Assembly (NCBI RefSeq): GCF_029392095.1
Contig: NZ_CP113930.1
Coordinates: 1,240,001 to 1,304,000, forward strand
Direction: 5' to 3'
Source: Lactobacillus sp. ESL0700
Lineage (GTDB): Bacteria; Bacillota; Bacilli; Lactobacillales; Lactobacillaceae
Length of the DNA: 64,000 bases
Shown here: piece by piece, positions 25,127 through 32,215 of the stretch
How the letters are laid out: every line of letters begins with the position of its first letter
How positions within the stretch are numbered: the first letter of the stretch is position 1
Made by a program: the position numbers and the translations under genes
The notes under the pieces: generated by a model
Told to the model about the DNA's origin: nothing
The model's database searches: none
Seen by the model: only the letters and a program-made list of their open reading frames with translations

Positions 25127-26770
25127 TTAGCTCCAACTGCGGAACTTAGCTGGTGGTGTGTACAGACCTTTAGACCACTTAACAAGGTCTTCCATATTTT
25201 GCGCCGCTAACAGCGAACGCGTTGCCTGATTTCTTTTCACACCTAAATCCTCAGGAAAAGCCACTATGCCACGCTGACGCAAATCCTTAACTGTTGCTGG
25301 ATTAGAACGCAAGCCAACTGGCGTCACACCAGCAATTGCCTCAATGGCTGCCTGCCGTTCCGCCATACTGTCGGTCTTGTATAAATAGGCAACGCCTTCT
25401 TCGGTAACGATATGCGTTGTGTCCTCGGAATAAATCATGATGGGTACGTTCTTCAGTTTGGCTTCTTTTTGCACCTCAACTGCATCAAGCTGATCGACAA
25501 AAACCGGCTTTTTATTAGCGCCAAAAGTTTCTACCATTTGCACTACCAATTTTTGTCCCTTACCTAACGGATTATCGTCAGGCCGTAAACTTTGCCAAGC
25601 AGGTGTGGAATGTCGCCGTCCTGTTGGGTTCGATCCCATGTTAGGCGCACCGCCAAAGCCGGACAGCCGCCCGTGAGTTACCGTCGAAGAATTACCGTAC
25701 TGGTCAATCTGCAACGTTGACCCGACAAACATATCGAGCGCGTATTGCCCAGCCATTTGGCCATAAGCACGGTTTGAACGCATTGTCCCATCAGGGCCAA
25801 CAAAGAAAACATCTGGCCTGGCAGCAATGTATTTTTCCATTCCAACTTCACCACCAAAAGAGTGAATTGACTCAATCCAGCCCGATTCAATCGCCGGAAT
25901 TAATGTTGGTGTTGGGTTGACCTCCCAGTTAGGAACAATTTTGCCTTTTAACCCCAGCTGCTCACCATAGGTTGGTAGTAACAATTCAATCGCCGCGGTG
26001 TTAAAGCCAACCCCATGGTTAACTGACTGCACGTTGTGCTTTTCATAAATGCCCCGAATAGCCATCATTGCCATTAAAATCTGCAATTCTGTAATGTTTT
26101 GCGGATCACGAGTAAACAGTGGCTCAAGTTGATACGGTTCATCTGCAGGAATAATCACGTCAACCCAATCTCCCGGAATATCAACTCGCGGAACTTGATC
26201 GACAATCTCATTTGCCTGCACAATCACAATCCCGTCATGAAAAGCGGCCGCTTCAACAATTACCGGCGTTTCTTCGGTATTGTAACCTGTGTACAAATTG
26301 CCCACGCGATCAACCTTATCGGCAGCAACCAAAACAACATTGGGGATTAAGTCAATATATAATCTGGCATATAATTCCAAGTATGTATGAATATCGCCAA
26401 CTTGCAAAGTGCCGTCGGCAATCATTTGCGACACCCGCGTACTTTGCGGACCAGCATAAGAAAAATCAATCTTGCTGGCAATCCCATCCTCAAAAATATC
26501 CAAATGTTCAGGCCGAGAAATACTGCTCATAATCATGTGCAAATGGTTGACCTTTTCCGGATCAACATTGGCCAATGTTTTAGATAAAAAGCTGGCCTGC
26601 TTTTGGTTATCGCCTTCTAGCACAACCTTATCGCCGGGATTAATCAGGGCTTCCAAAACAGCTGTCGCATCTTCGGTTTTAGCAAACTTACCATCTAACA
26701 GCCGACTAGCATTAGCCAATTTTTGCTGTTTAGCCTCACGGTGTGTGGCCCAATTTCGTCTTTCACTCAT
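25127..26770 (-). CDS. mdcA: Malonate decarboxylase alpha subunit (malonate:acetyl-ACP transferase)
   Basis: MdcA swaps acetate for malonate on the carrier protein. The ORF is about 547 residues from ATG 26770 (MSERRNWATHREAK), preceded by AAAGAGGTAGTAAAA; an upstream in-frame ATG seven codons earlier includes the ribosome site. Features include GDKVVLEGDNQKQASFLSKTL near residue 50, IPNVVLVAADKVDRVGNLYTGYNTEETP near 165 and FGGAPNMGSNPTGRRHSTPAW near 400. Length matches MdcA. It is the second gene of mdcH-A-C-DE-G. Confidence 0.94.
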   Translation of the reverse strand: MSERRNWATHREAKQQKLANASRLLDGKFAKTEDATAVLEALINPGDKVVLEGDNQKQASFLSKTLANVDPEKVNHLHMIMSSISRPEHLDIFEDGIASKIDFSYAGPQSTRVSQMIADGTLQVGDIHTYLELYARLYIDLIPNVVLVAADKVDRVGNLYTGYNTEETPVIVEAAAFHDGIVIVQANEIVDQVPRVDIPGDWVDVIIPADEPYQLEPLFTRDPQNITELQILMAMMAIRGIYEKHNVQSVNHGVGFNTAAIELLLPTYGEQLGLKGKIVPNWEVNPTPTLIPAIESGWIESIHSFGGEVGMEKYIAARPDVFFVGPDGTMRSNRAYGQMAGQYALDMFVGSTLQIDQYGNSSTVTHGRLSGFGGAPNMGSNPTGRRHSTPAWQSLRPDDNPLGKGQKLVVQMVETFGANKKPVFVDQLDAVEVQKEAKLKNVPIMIYSEDTTHIVTEEGVAYLYKTDSMAERQAAIEAIAGVTPVGLRSNPATVKDLRQRGIVAFPEDLGVKRNQATRSLLAAQNMEDLVKWSKGLYTPPAKFRSWS

Positions 26771-26775
26771 TTTTA

Positions 26776-27684
26776 CTACCTCTTTTTCCATTTATTTAAT
26801 AGGTAAATCGCATCGGCAACGCTTGTTTGATTAAGGCTAATCTGTCGTAAATCGCCAAATGTTTGGTGCAAAATCGTCTTAAATGGCGTACCTGGTGCAA
26901 AGTTGACAATTACTTCCGGCTGATAATCCTGCGCTACATTAATCATGTCTTCAAAATATACTGGGTATATTAAGTTATTAATTAAATCCGTAGCCACAAA
27001 CTCTGCCTGACGAACGCTGCGCCCCGAATAGTTAGTTAAGTAGCGGCAATGCGGTTTAGCAATCGTAATTTGCGCAATTTCCTGCTCTAGTTGTTCAGCT
27101 ACCTTTTGCATCAATGGTGAATGCGACGGCACCGGCACTCTTAATCGTTGTGCTATGACGGCACCGTTTTGCTTGGCTAATTGCAATACCTGGTCAATTG
27201 CCGTCAGCTTGCCTGAAATACAAGTTTGGTTAGCTGCGTTTTGATTTGATAAAAAAACCGGAGTAGCAGAAGAGTTTATCTGCGCCACTAACGGTGCCAG
27301 CTGCCTTCTAGTTAAACCCGCGACAACTCCCATGCCATAGCCACTGGGATACGCGTTCTGCATCAAGCTTGCGCGGTGTTTAACAACTTGAAACAAATCA
27401 TCTTGCTTAATGCTACCAGCTGCATAGGCTGCCGCAAAAGCACCTAAACTATGACCTGCCACTAAATCAGGCTTATTTCCAGCGGCAATTAGCTGATTAA
27501 TCTGGTCAACTTGCACTAACGCAATGCTAACTTGCAATTGAACTGAATCACGATAGCCCTCTGCTGTGTCCACTAATTTTAGCCCCAACAATTGCTCAAC
27601 GTGCTCTTTTAATTCAGGAGTGACGTGAGCCAGCATCCCAGCAAATTGACTACCCTGTCCTGGAAACAACCATAATGCCCGCAA
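26776..27684 (-). CDS. mdcH: Malonate decarboxylase epsilon subunit (malonyl-CoA:ACP transacylase)
   Basis: MdcH primes the complex by charging the MdcC carrier from malonyl-CoA. The 302-residue protein has the transacylase motifs LFPGQGSQFAGM (residues 7-18), AGHSLGAFAAAYAAG with the nucleophile Ser in GHSLG (about 95), and VPSHSPLMQ with the catalytic His (about 190). It appears to start with TTG at 27684: stop codons lie just upstream in frame and the N-terminus fits the family. It is the first gene of the operon; in most described mdc clusters mdcH is last. Confidence 0.9.
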   Translation of the reverse strand: MRALWLFPGQGSQFAGMLAHVTPELKEHVEQLLGLKLVDTAEGYRDSVQLQVSIALVQVDQINQLIAAGNKPDLVAGHSLGAFAAAYAAGSIKQDDLFQVVKHRASLMQNAYPSGYGMGVVAGLTRRQLAPLVAQINSSATPVFLSNQNAANQTCISGKLTAIDQVLQLAKQNGAVIAQRLRVPVPSHSPLMQKVAEQLEQEIAQITIAKPHCRYLTNYSGRSVRQAEFVATDLINNLIYPVYFEDMINVAQDYQPEVIVNFAPGTPFKTILHQTFGDLRQISLNQTSVADAIYLLNKWKKR

Positions 27685-27757
27685 AAGACCATCTTCTTTC
27701 TTTTATCAAATTACCTAAGCCAATTTTAAACTTTATTTTTAACAGAAAAAAGGGTTT

Positions 27758-27771
27758 TATCGCTTGCGATA
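27758..27771 (-). promoter_or_regulatory. Candidate operator upstream of the mdc operon
   Basis: TATCGCTTGCGATA is a 6+6-base inverted repeat with a 2-base centre, 74 bases before mdcH, in the 295-base gap shared with the divergent oppA gene. The rest of the gap is AT-rich with no ORF. No regulator gene is adjacent, so the factor is unknown. Confidence 0.35.
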
Positions 27772-27979
27772 GGTTAACTAGTTTACAATTAATTTTGCTT
27801 TTAGTATTAATATTTTAATATATTATGATTGCCATTAATCTTAATTTCATAAGTATACCAGCACTGGTTTAATTATTAAGAATCCATAAATATTAAAAAT
27901 ATTTAGCAATTATTAATTTAATATGCTAAAATTTATAACAAATTTATTAAAACTAAATTAAATATAGAGGAGCAAAACT

Positions 27980-29746
27980 ATGCGAAAATTTAAAACATTA
28001 AGTTCCCTTGGAATTATAACCACAGCCGCACTCGTTTTGACTGCTTGTGGTAAGAGCAGTGACACCGCAAATGAAAGTAAATCAGTTAGTAAATTACCGG
28101 AATCTACCCCAGTTAAAGCCACTAAACAAGGCGGTACTTTGAAGTTAGCATTAGAAACTGACACCCCGTTTTCTGGTATTTTTTCTAATGAATTATCAAC
28201 CAGTGATATTGATTCCGAGGTTGCCAGCCCCGGTGCAGAAACACTCTTTGATACCGATAATCATTACCGAATTACCGACAAAGGCCCAGCCACTTTAAAA
28301 CTTAACCGCAAGAATAACACGGTTACGATTACAGTGAAAAAAGGCGTTAAATGGTCGGATGGTAAGCAAGTAACGGCCAAGGACTTGGAATATCCTTACG
28401 AAATTATTGCTAATAAGACTTCCAAATCTGAGCGTTATAACAAGAATTTGGAAAACATCTTGGGCTTGAAGGATTATCATGATGGCAAGGCCAGCAGCAT
28501 TTCTGGGATTGAAATGCCTAATGGCGAGAACGGCCGAACCATTATCATTCATTTCTATGAATTAAAGCCCGGTATGTACAACAGTGGTAACCGCTACTTC
28601 TGGGAAACAGCCGAGCCTTACCATTACTTAAAGAATGTTCCGTTTAGCAAATTGGTATCTTCTGACCAAATTAGAAAAAAGCCCCTGTTCTTTGGTCCCT
28701 TCAAGGCTGCCAAAGTTACTCGCGGGCAATCAGTTACATGGACGCCTAATAAGTATTATTGGCGTGGTAAACCAAAGTTAAATAAAATCATTCTTCAAGT
28801 TGTTACCCCTAATTCAGCAACGCAGGCGATTAAGAGCCACAAGTTCGACGTCGCCGACATTATTCCAACGCAATGGATGCAAGTTAAAGATACCAAGAAC
28901 GTCAACTTTATTGCGCAAATCCCGCTGGCTTACCATTATATTGGTTTCAAAGTCGGTAAATGGGACGCCAAGCAGAATAAGAACGTCATGAACAAAAACG
29001 CCAAAATGAATAACAAAGCGCTGCGGCAAGCCATCGGCTACGCAATGAATGTTGACCAGGTCGATAAGCATTACACTCATGGGATTAAGTTCCGCGTGCC
29101 AACGCTAATTCCGGCACAATACGGTGATTATTCGGACCAGACAAATCCGGGCTTTAACTTTAATTTGAAAAAGGCCAACAATATTTTAGATAAGGCGGGC
29201 TTCAAGAAAAAGGGCAAGTGGCGCACACAACCAAATGGTAAGCCGCTAACTATCACCTTCGCCGCAATGAGTGGTGATACCAACCAAGAGCCAATTGTTC
29301 AAAATTATTTGCAGCAATGGCACAAGATTGGTTTGAATGTTAAGTTGGCTGGTGGTCGCTTGACTGAATTTAATTCATTCTATGATAAAATTCAAAACGA
29401 TGATCCGACAATTGACATGTATATGGCTGGCTGGGGACTGCCAAGTGAGCCTTCGCCGCAATCGTATTATAGTGAAACTTCAATCTTAAATTACATGCGT
29501 TATGTAACTCCTGAAAATAATAAGTTATTACGCGAAATCGATTCTCCTAAAGCATTTAACCACAAATACCGGGTACAAAAATTCCACGAATGGCAAAAGT
29601 ACATGGCTGCCCAAGCTTGGGCAATTCCAATTGATAATGCCTATACAATTACTGCCGTTAACTCCGACATTACTGGCTATTCAAAAGAGCCAGCACAATC
29701 AAACAACAATCACCCACTTTGGTATAAAGTTGGTTTTGTTAAATAG
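27980..29746 (+). CDS. oppA: Peptide ABC transporter substrate-binding lipoprotein (OppA family)
   Basis: An extracellular solute-binding protein, family 5, most likely binding oligopeptides for an Opp importer. The signal peptide ends in LVLTACG, with lipidation expected at Cys23. Family features include GTLKLALETDTPF, the TVTITVKKGVKWSDGKQVTAKDLEYPYE signature at about 110-140, and IDMYMAGWGLPSEPSPQSYY near residue 485. The 588-residue length is usual. It is monocistronic with AGAGGAG before the ATG; the permease and ATPases are elsewhere, as is common for extra OppA copies in lactobacilli. Confidence 0.93.
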   Translation: MRKFKTLSSLGIITTAALVLTACGKSSDTANESKSVSKLPESTPVKATKQGGTLKLALETDTPFSGIFSNELSTSDIDSEVASPGAETLFDTDNHYRITDKGPATLKLNRKNNTVTITVKKGVKWSDGKQVTAKDLEYPYEIIANKTSKSERYNKNLENILGLKDYHDGKASSISGIEMPNGENGRTIIIHFYELKPGMYNSGNRYFWETAEPYHYLKNVPFSKLVSSDQIRKKPLFFGPFKAAKVTRGQSVTWTPNKYYWRGKPKLNKIILQVVTPNSATQAIKSHKFDVADIIPTQWMQVKDTKNVNFIAQIPLAYHYIGFKVGKWDAKQNKNVMNKNAKMNNKALRQAIGYAMNVDQVDKHYTHGIKFRVPTLIPAQYGDYSDQTNPGFNFNLKKANNILDKAGFKKKGKWRTQPNGKPLTITFAAMSGDTNQEPIVQNYLQQWHKIGLNVKLAGGRLTEFNSFYDKIQNDDPTIDMYMAGWGLPSEPSPQSYYSETSILNYMRYVTPENNKLLREIDSPKAFNHKYRVQKFHEWQKYMAAQAWAIPIDNAYTITAVNSDITGYSKEPAQSNNNHPLWYKVGFVK

Positions 29747-29782
29747 TCATTTTTAAACCAAACTACTCCTTAATTTTGCATG

Positions 29783-29829
29783 AAAAAAGGTCAACTCTTC
29801 AAATCCGAAAAGTTGGCCTTTTGTCTTTT
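29783..29829. terminator. Terminator between convergent oppA and dehydrogenase gene
   Basis: AAAAGGTCAACT and AAGTTGGCCTTTT pair across a 13-base loop and are followed by GTCTTTTA on the plus strand; the minus-strand flank is also T-rich. Confidence 0.78.
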
Positions 29830-30790
29830 ATTCAATAACGTTTAATTTTTCACCGTTTAGATATGCACGCAAGTTGGCAAACACAATTTGTAAAAGTCGG
29901 TCGCGTGTCTCCCGTGGAGCCCATGCAATATGTGGCGTAATGTAGCAATTCTTGGCTGTCAGCAACGGACTATCTGCCGGAATCGGTTCAGCTTGAGCAA
30001 CATCGACACCAGCTGCAGCAACTTGACCATCATTCAAAGCAGCAGCAAGGTCGGCTTCATTGATTAAACCGCCGCGAGCCGTATTAATAATGACAACACC
30101 AGGCTTCATTTTTTTAATTGAAGCTGCACAAATCATATCGGTTGTTTCTGGAGTTTGCGGCACGTGCAGCGTGATAATATCCGCTTGCTTGTACAGCTCG
30201 TCAAGACTCACCTGCTTAACCCAAGGGCCAGGAACATCTTTAGGACGATGATTATAGAAAATAATGTTCATTCTAAAAGCATGAGCAATCTCAGCAACTC
30301 GTTTAGCAATGGCACCAAAGCCGACTAAACCAATCGTCTTGCCTTGCAGTTCAGATAATGGCTTAGCCCAGAAGGTGAAGTCGGGATTGCTCGTCCACTT
30401 ACCTTCATGAACTAGCTTGTTATGCAAACCAACTTGATTATAAATTTCTAGCAGCAAGGCAAAGGTAAATTGGGCCACGGCATCTGAGCCATAACTTGGG
30501 ACGTTGGTTACCGTGACACCAGCGTTTTTGGCTGCATCAAGGTCAATCACATTGTAGCCCGTGGCCGTCACGCCAATATATTTCAAGTTTGGCGCTGCAT
30601 TAATCACATGCTCATTAAGTGGCGTCTTATTGGTTAACACGATTTCAGCGTCACCAATTCGCTTTAAAATTTCGGCATCATCATCAATCGGAGTCCGATC
30701 ATAAAATTGACAATCGCCAAAATCCTTAAGTGGTGTCCAGTCAAGATCGCCAGGGTTCAAAGCATAACTATCCAAATTTACAATTTTCAT
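29828..30790 (-). CDS. D-isomer-specific 2-hydroxyacid dehydrogenase
   Basis: A 320-residue NAD(P)-dependent enzyme, best compared with glycerate/hydroxypyruvate reductases. The Rossmann motif is in GLVGFGAIAKRVAEIA (about 150-165). The catalytic Arg is in INTARGGLINEADL, the Glu in VDVAQAEPIP, and the His in CYITPHIAWAP. It lacks the regulatory ACT domain of SerA, so serine synthesis is unlikely. It is not the main D-lactate dehydrogenase, whose sequence differs at the N-terminus. Substrate cannot be fixed. Monocistronic. Confidence 0.88.
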   Translation of the reverse strand: MKIVNLDSYALNPGDLDWTPLKDFGDCQFYDRTPIDDDAEILKRIGDAEIVLTNKTPLNEHVINAAPNLKYIGVTATGYNVIDLDAAKNAGVTVTNVPSYGSDAVAQFTFALLLEIYNQVGLHNKLVHEGKWTSNPDFTFWAKPLSELQGKTIGLVGFGAIAKRVAEIAHAFRMNIIFYNHRPKDVPGPWVKQVSLDELYKQADIITLHVPQTPETTDMICAASIKKMKPGVVIINTARGGLINEADLAAALNDGQVAAAGVDVAQAEPIPADSPLLTAKNCYITPHIAWAPRETRDRLLQIVFANLRAYLNGEKLNVIE

Positions 30791-30998
30791 GCTGTTTCCT
30801 CATTTCTATCCGTAAAGAGTTTTAATCAAGACTATTATAGCAATTAATTAGCCAAATTATTATTCAGTTGCTTGTTTTTAACACAATACTTAAATAGTTA
30901 AAATATTGGCGGCACTTTTATTTAAATTCTGCTAAAACTGCTTTGAAATTTAAAATAAGAAAACTTATAATTGTATTTCTTTATATTCATTTTTTAGA

Positions 30999-31004
30999 TA
31001 TAAT
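30999..31004 (+). promoter_or_regulatory. -10 element of the small hydrophobic-ORF locus
   Basis: A perfect TATAAT; the -35 is weak. Transcription would start near 31012, giving a message that begins with ACAGAACAGCTAAAG, part of which is complementary to its own 3' region. Between 30791 and this point I see only AT-rich upstream DNA. Confidence 0.5.
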
Positions 31005-31060
31005 ATTTATTACAGAACAGCTAAAGCTGGTGGCTATTTCTTTCAAAAGAGGTGGTGCTT

Positions 31061-31306
31061 ATGGTGTATTTACACCTAGCGCAAAATCCTAATGAAAGGA
31101 GGTTAGCCCTATACCTTTATGGGTATTGCACTTTTTATCTTGCGTTTAGCAATTATCTTTACAGTGGTAAGCTACTTGTTATCTTCTTTAACGAATGCGA
31201 CAAAGTCCTTAACTACCTGGATTATTGCTTTAGCAAGATTGTTTCTTGTAATCAAACTATTTTTTACGAGAAACAAAAAGTAATCACTTTAGCTTGGGAG
31301 AGCTAG
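31061..31306 (+). CDS. Possible upstream ORF overlapping the hydrophobic ORF (doubtful)
   Basis: An 81-residue reading frame from ATG 31061 with a proper ribosome site (AGAGGTGGTGCTT). It covers the second Shine-Dalgarno sequence (read as NERR) and overlaps the hydrophobic 54-residue ORF in another frame for its whole length. The N-terminal part (MVYLHLAQNPNERRLA) may be a short regulatory frame that couples translation; the Cys/Tyr-rich remainder looks like an out-of-frame shadow. It is listed because the ribosome site is real. Confidence 0.3.
   Translation: MVYLHLAQNPNERRLALYLYGYCTFYLAFSNYLYSGKLLVIFFNECDKVLNYLDYCFSKIVSCNQTIFYEKQKVITLAWES
31119..31283 (+). CDS. 54-residue hydrophobic peptide, candidate type I toxin
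   Basis: The ORF starts MGIALFILRLAIIF, contains two hydrophobic stretches (about 2-24 and 33-49) with a polar centre (SSLTNATKS), and ends in the basic tail FFTRNKK. Small membrane peptides with charged tails are typical of type I toxins. AGGAGG lies 15-16 bases upstream, an unusually long spacing, so translation may need RNA refolding. The 3' end overlaps the terminator of a convergent small RNA gene. It matches neither the Fst/Lpt peptide pattern nor a known holin-like toxin as I remember them. Confidence 0.5.
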   Translation: MGIALFILRLAIIFTVVSYLLSSLTNATKSLTTWIIALARLFLVIKLFFTRNKK

Positions 31307-31389
31307 TGATTACTCCATAATTACTACTTGCCACCACTTTAGCTAGTGGCTTCTGTAAGGAGTTCTATCGTAAGTAGAACTCCGTTTCT
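31272..31389 (-). ncRNA. Candidate antisense RNA, copy 1
   Basis: On the minus strand an extended -10 (TGCTACAAT, complement of 31396-31404) would start an RNA near 31389. It contains the stem GGAGTTCTA/TAGAACTCC, then GCCACTAGCTAAAGTGGTGGC, and ends with the hairpin AGTAATCACT/AGTGATTACT followed by TTTTGTTTC, an intrinsic terminator. The RNA, about 118 bases, is antisense to the 3' end of the hydrophobic-ORF message. Prediction only. Confidence 0.5.
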
Positions 31390-31392
31390 TTT
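31359..31392 (+). terminator. Terminator of the hydrophobic-ORF message (copy 1)
   Basis: GGAGTTCTA and TAGAACTCC form a 9-bp perfect stem followed by GTTTCTTTT. Confidence 0.7.
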
Positions 31393-31422
31393 GTTATTGT
31401 AGCACACATATTTTGAGAATAA

Positions 31423-31542
31423 AACAAAAAGTAATCACTTTAGCTTTGGCGAGTTAATGATTACTTTGTAAACATATTCTTTGCCACCACTTTAGCTAGT
31501 GACTTCTGTAAGGAGTTCTATTCCAAGTAGAACTCCTTTTCT
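31423..31542 (-). ncRNA. Candidate antisense-type RNA, copy 2
   Basis: The second repeat keeps the same elements: extended -10 TGTTACAAT (complement of 31549-31557), stem GGAGTTCTA/TAGAACTCC, the GCCAC/GTGAC-type hairpin and a terminal hairpin AGTAATCA/TGATTACT before TTTTTGTTTT. It has no partner ORF of its own and could act in trans on the copy 1 message. Confidence 0.45.
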
Positions 31543-31546
31543 CTTG
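31512..31546 (+). terminator. Second copy of the same terminator
   Basis: The same 9-bp stem with a different 7-base loop (TTCCAAG), followed by TTTTCTCTT. It serves any transcript reading through the first copy. Confidence 0.65.
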
Positions 31547-31773
31547 TTATTGTAACATATGTATTTTGATATTAGTATATATTTTTTAGGTATACTATAA
31601 TCTGTTATTGTCATATTTTTCGCTTGTAGCTATCTATAAAGAATAGCATCTATCGACTTTAAGACATAATATTCTTAATACAAATTCTTTTTTAAAAATA
31701 ATTGCTAACTCTACAGCCTTTCATCACTTATTGCTATAATTAATTATGATTACTATAAAAAGAAGGTACAAAA

Positions 31774-32142
31774 ATGATTAAGTTTTATGGTTATAAACGT
31801 TGTTCAACCTCGCGCAGTGCCGAAAAGTGGCTGCATGAGCATGATGTTGACGTCGACTTTCAAGATTTAGTAGAGCAGCCACCTAAAAAAGAAGACCTAG
31901 TTAACTGGATGACCGCCCATCAGGACCGCGGATTGCGTTACTTCTTCAACACTCACGGCATGGACTACCGCAAACTGCACTTAAAGGACCAATTACCAGA
32001 CATGACAATTGATAAAGCAGCCGAAATGATGTCCAAGAACGGCAAACTAATCAAACGGCCACTTGTTGTTGATGGCGACAAGCTAACCTGCGGCTTCAAC
32101 GAAGATGTTTACAAAGATACTTGGCTATCAAAGCGAGCTTAA
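31774..32142 (+). CDS. ArsC/Spx-like thioredoxin-fold protein
   Basis: A 122-residue protein of the arsenate reductase-like (YffB/ArsC/Spx) superfamily. Cys10 lies in the loop YKRCSTSRSAEKWL. Then come LVEQPPKKEDLVNWM, YRKLHLKD and IKRPLVVDGDKLTCGFNED, the R-P-(L/I/V)-V segment that is diagnostic. The C-x-x-S form has no second active-site cysteine, and the C-terminus lacks the Spx RNA-polymerase-binding features I would look for, so an ArsC-like reductase of unknown substrate is favoured. Monocistronic; ribosome site AAAGAAGGTACAAAA. Confidence 0.85.
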   Translation: MIKFYGYKRCSTSRSAEKWLHEHDVDVDFQDLVEQPPKKEDLVNWMTAHQDRGLRYFFNTHGMDYRKLHLKDQLPDMTIDKAAEMMSKNGKLIKRPLVVDGDKLTCGFNEDVYKDTWLSKRA

Positions 32143-32215
32143 TGCTCGTTTTTATTTTGCCTATTTTCTATGCCTGCAATAACCTTTATAATAGGAAATA
32201 AAAAAGGAGCACAGT

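Larger units (their letters stand above)
31271..31572. repeat. Tandem duplication of a unit of about 152 bp
   Basis: Two diverged copies, about 31271-31421 and 31422-31572, are offset by 151-153 bases. Both contain, in order, CAAAAAGTAATCACTTTAGCT, a second arm ending GATTACT, GCCACCACTTTAGCTAGTG, TTCTGTAAGGAGTTCTAT, TAGAACTCC and TTGTTATTGTA. Differences fall mainly in loops. Only the first copy overlaps the hydrophobic ORF. Confidence 0.85.

Noticed and set aside
26776..27684. mdcH considered as the fatty-acid malonyltransferase FabD
   Set aside because: The fold is the same, but its place at the head of mdcA-C-DE-G and the absence of any fab gene favour MdcH.
31012..31306. Fst/Lpt (par-type) toxin considered for the hydrophobic ORF
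   Set aside because: The peptide lacks the Fst-like core (proline-containing single helix followed by a charged tail of about 33 residues) and has two hydrophobic stretches.
31271..31572. Tandem repeats considered as a CRISPR array
   Set aside because: There are only two units of about 152 bp with diverged sequence and no short repeat-spacer alternation; the units carry promoters and terminators instead.
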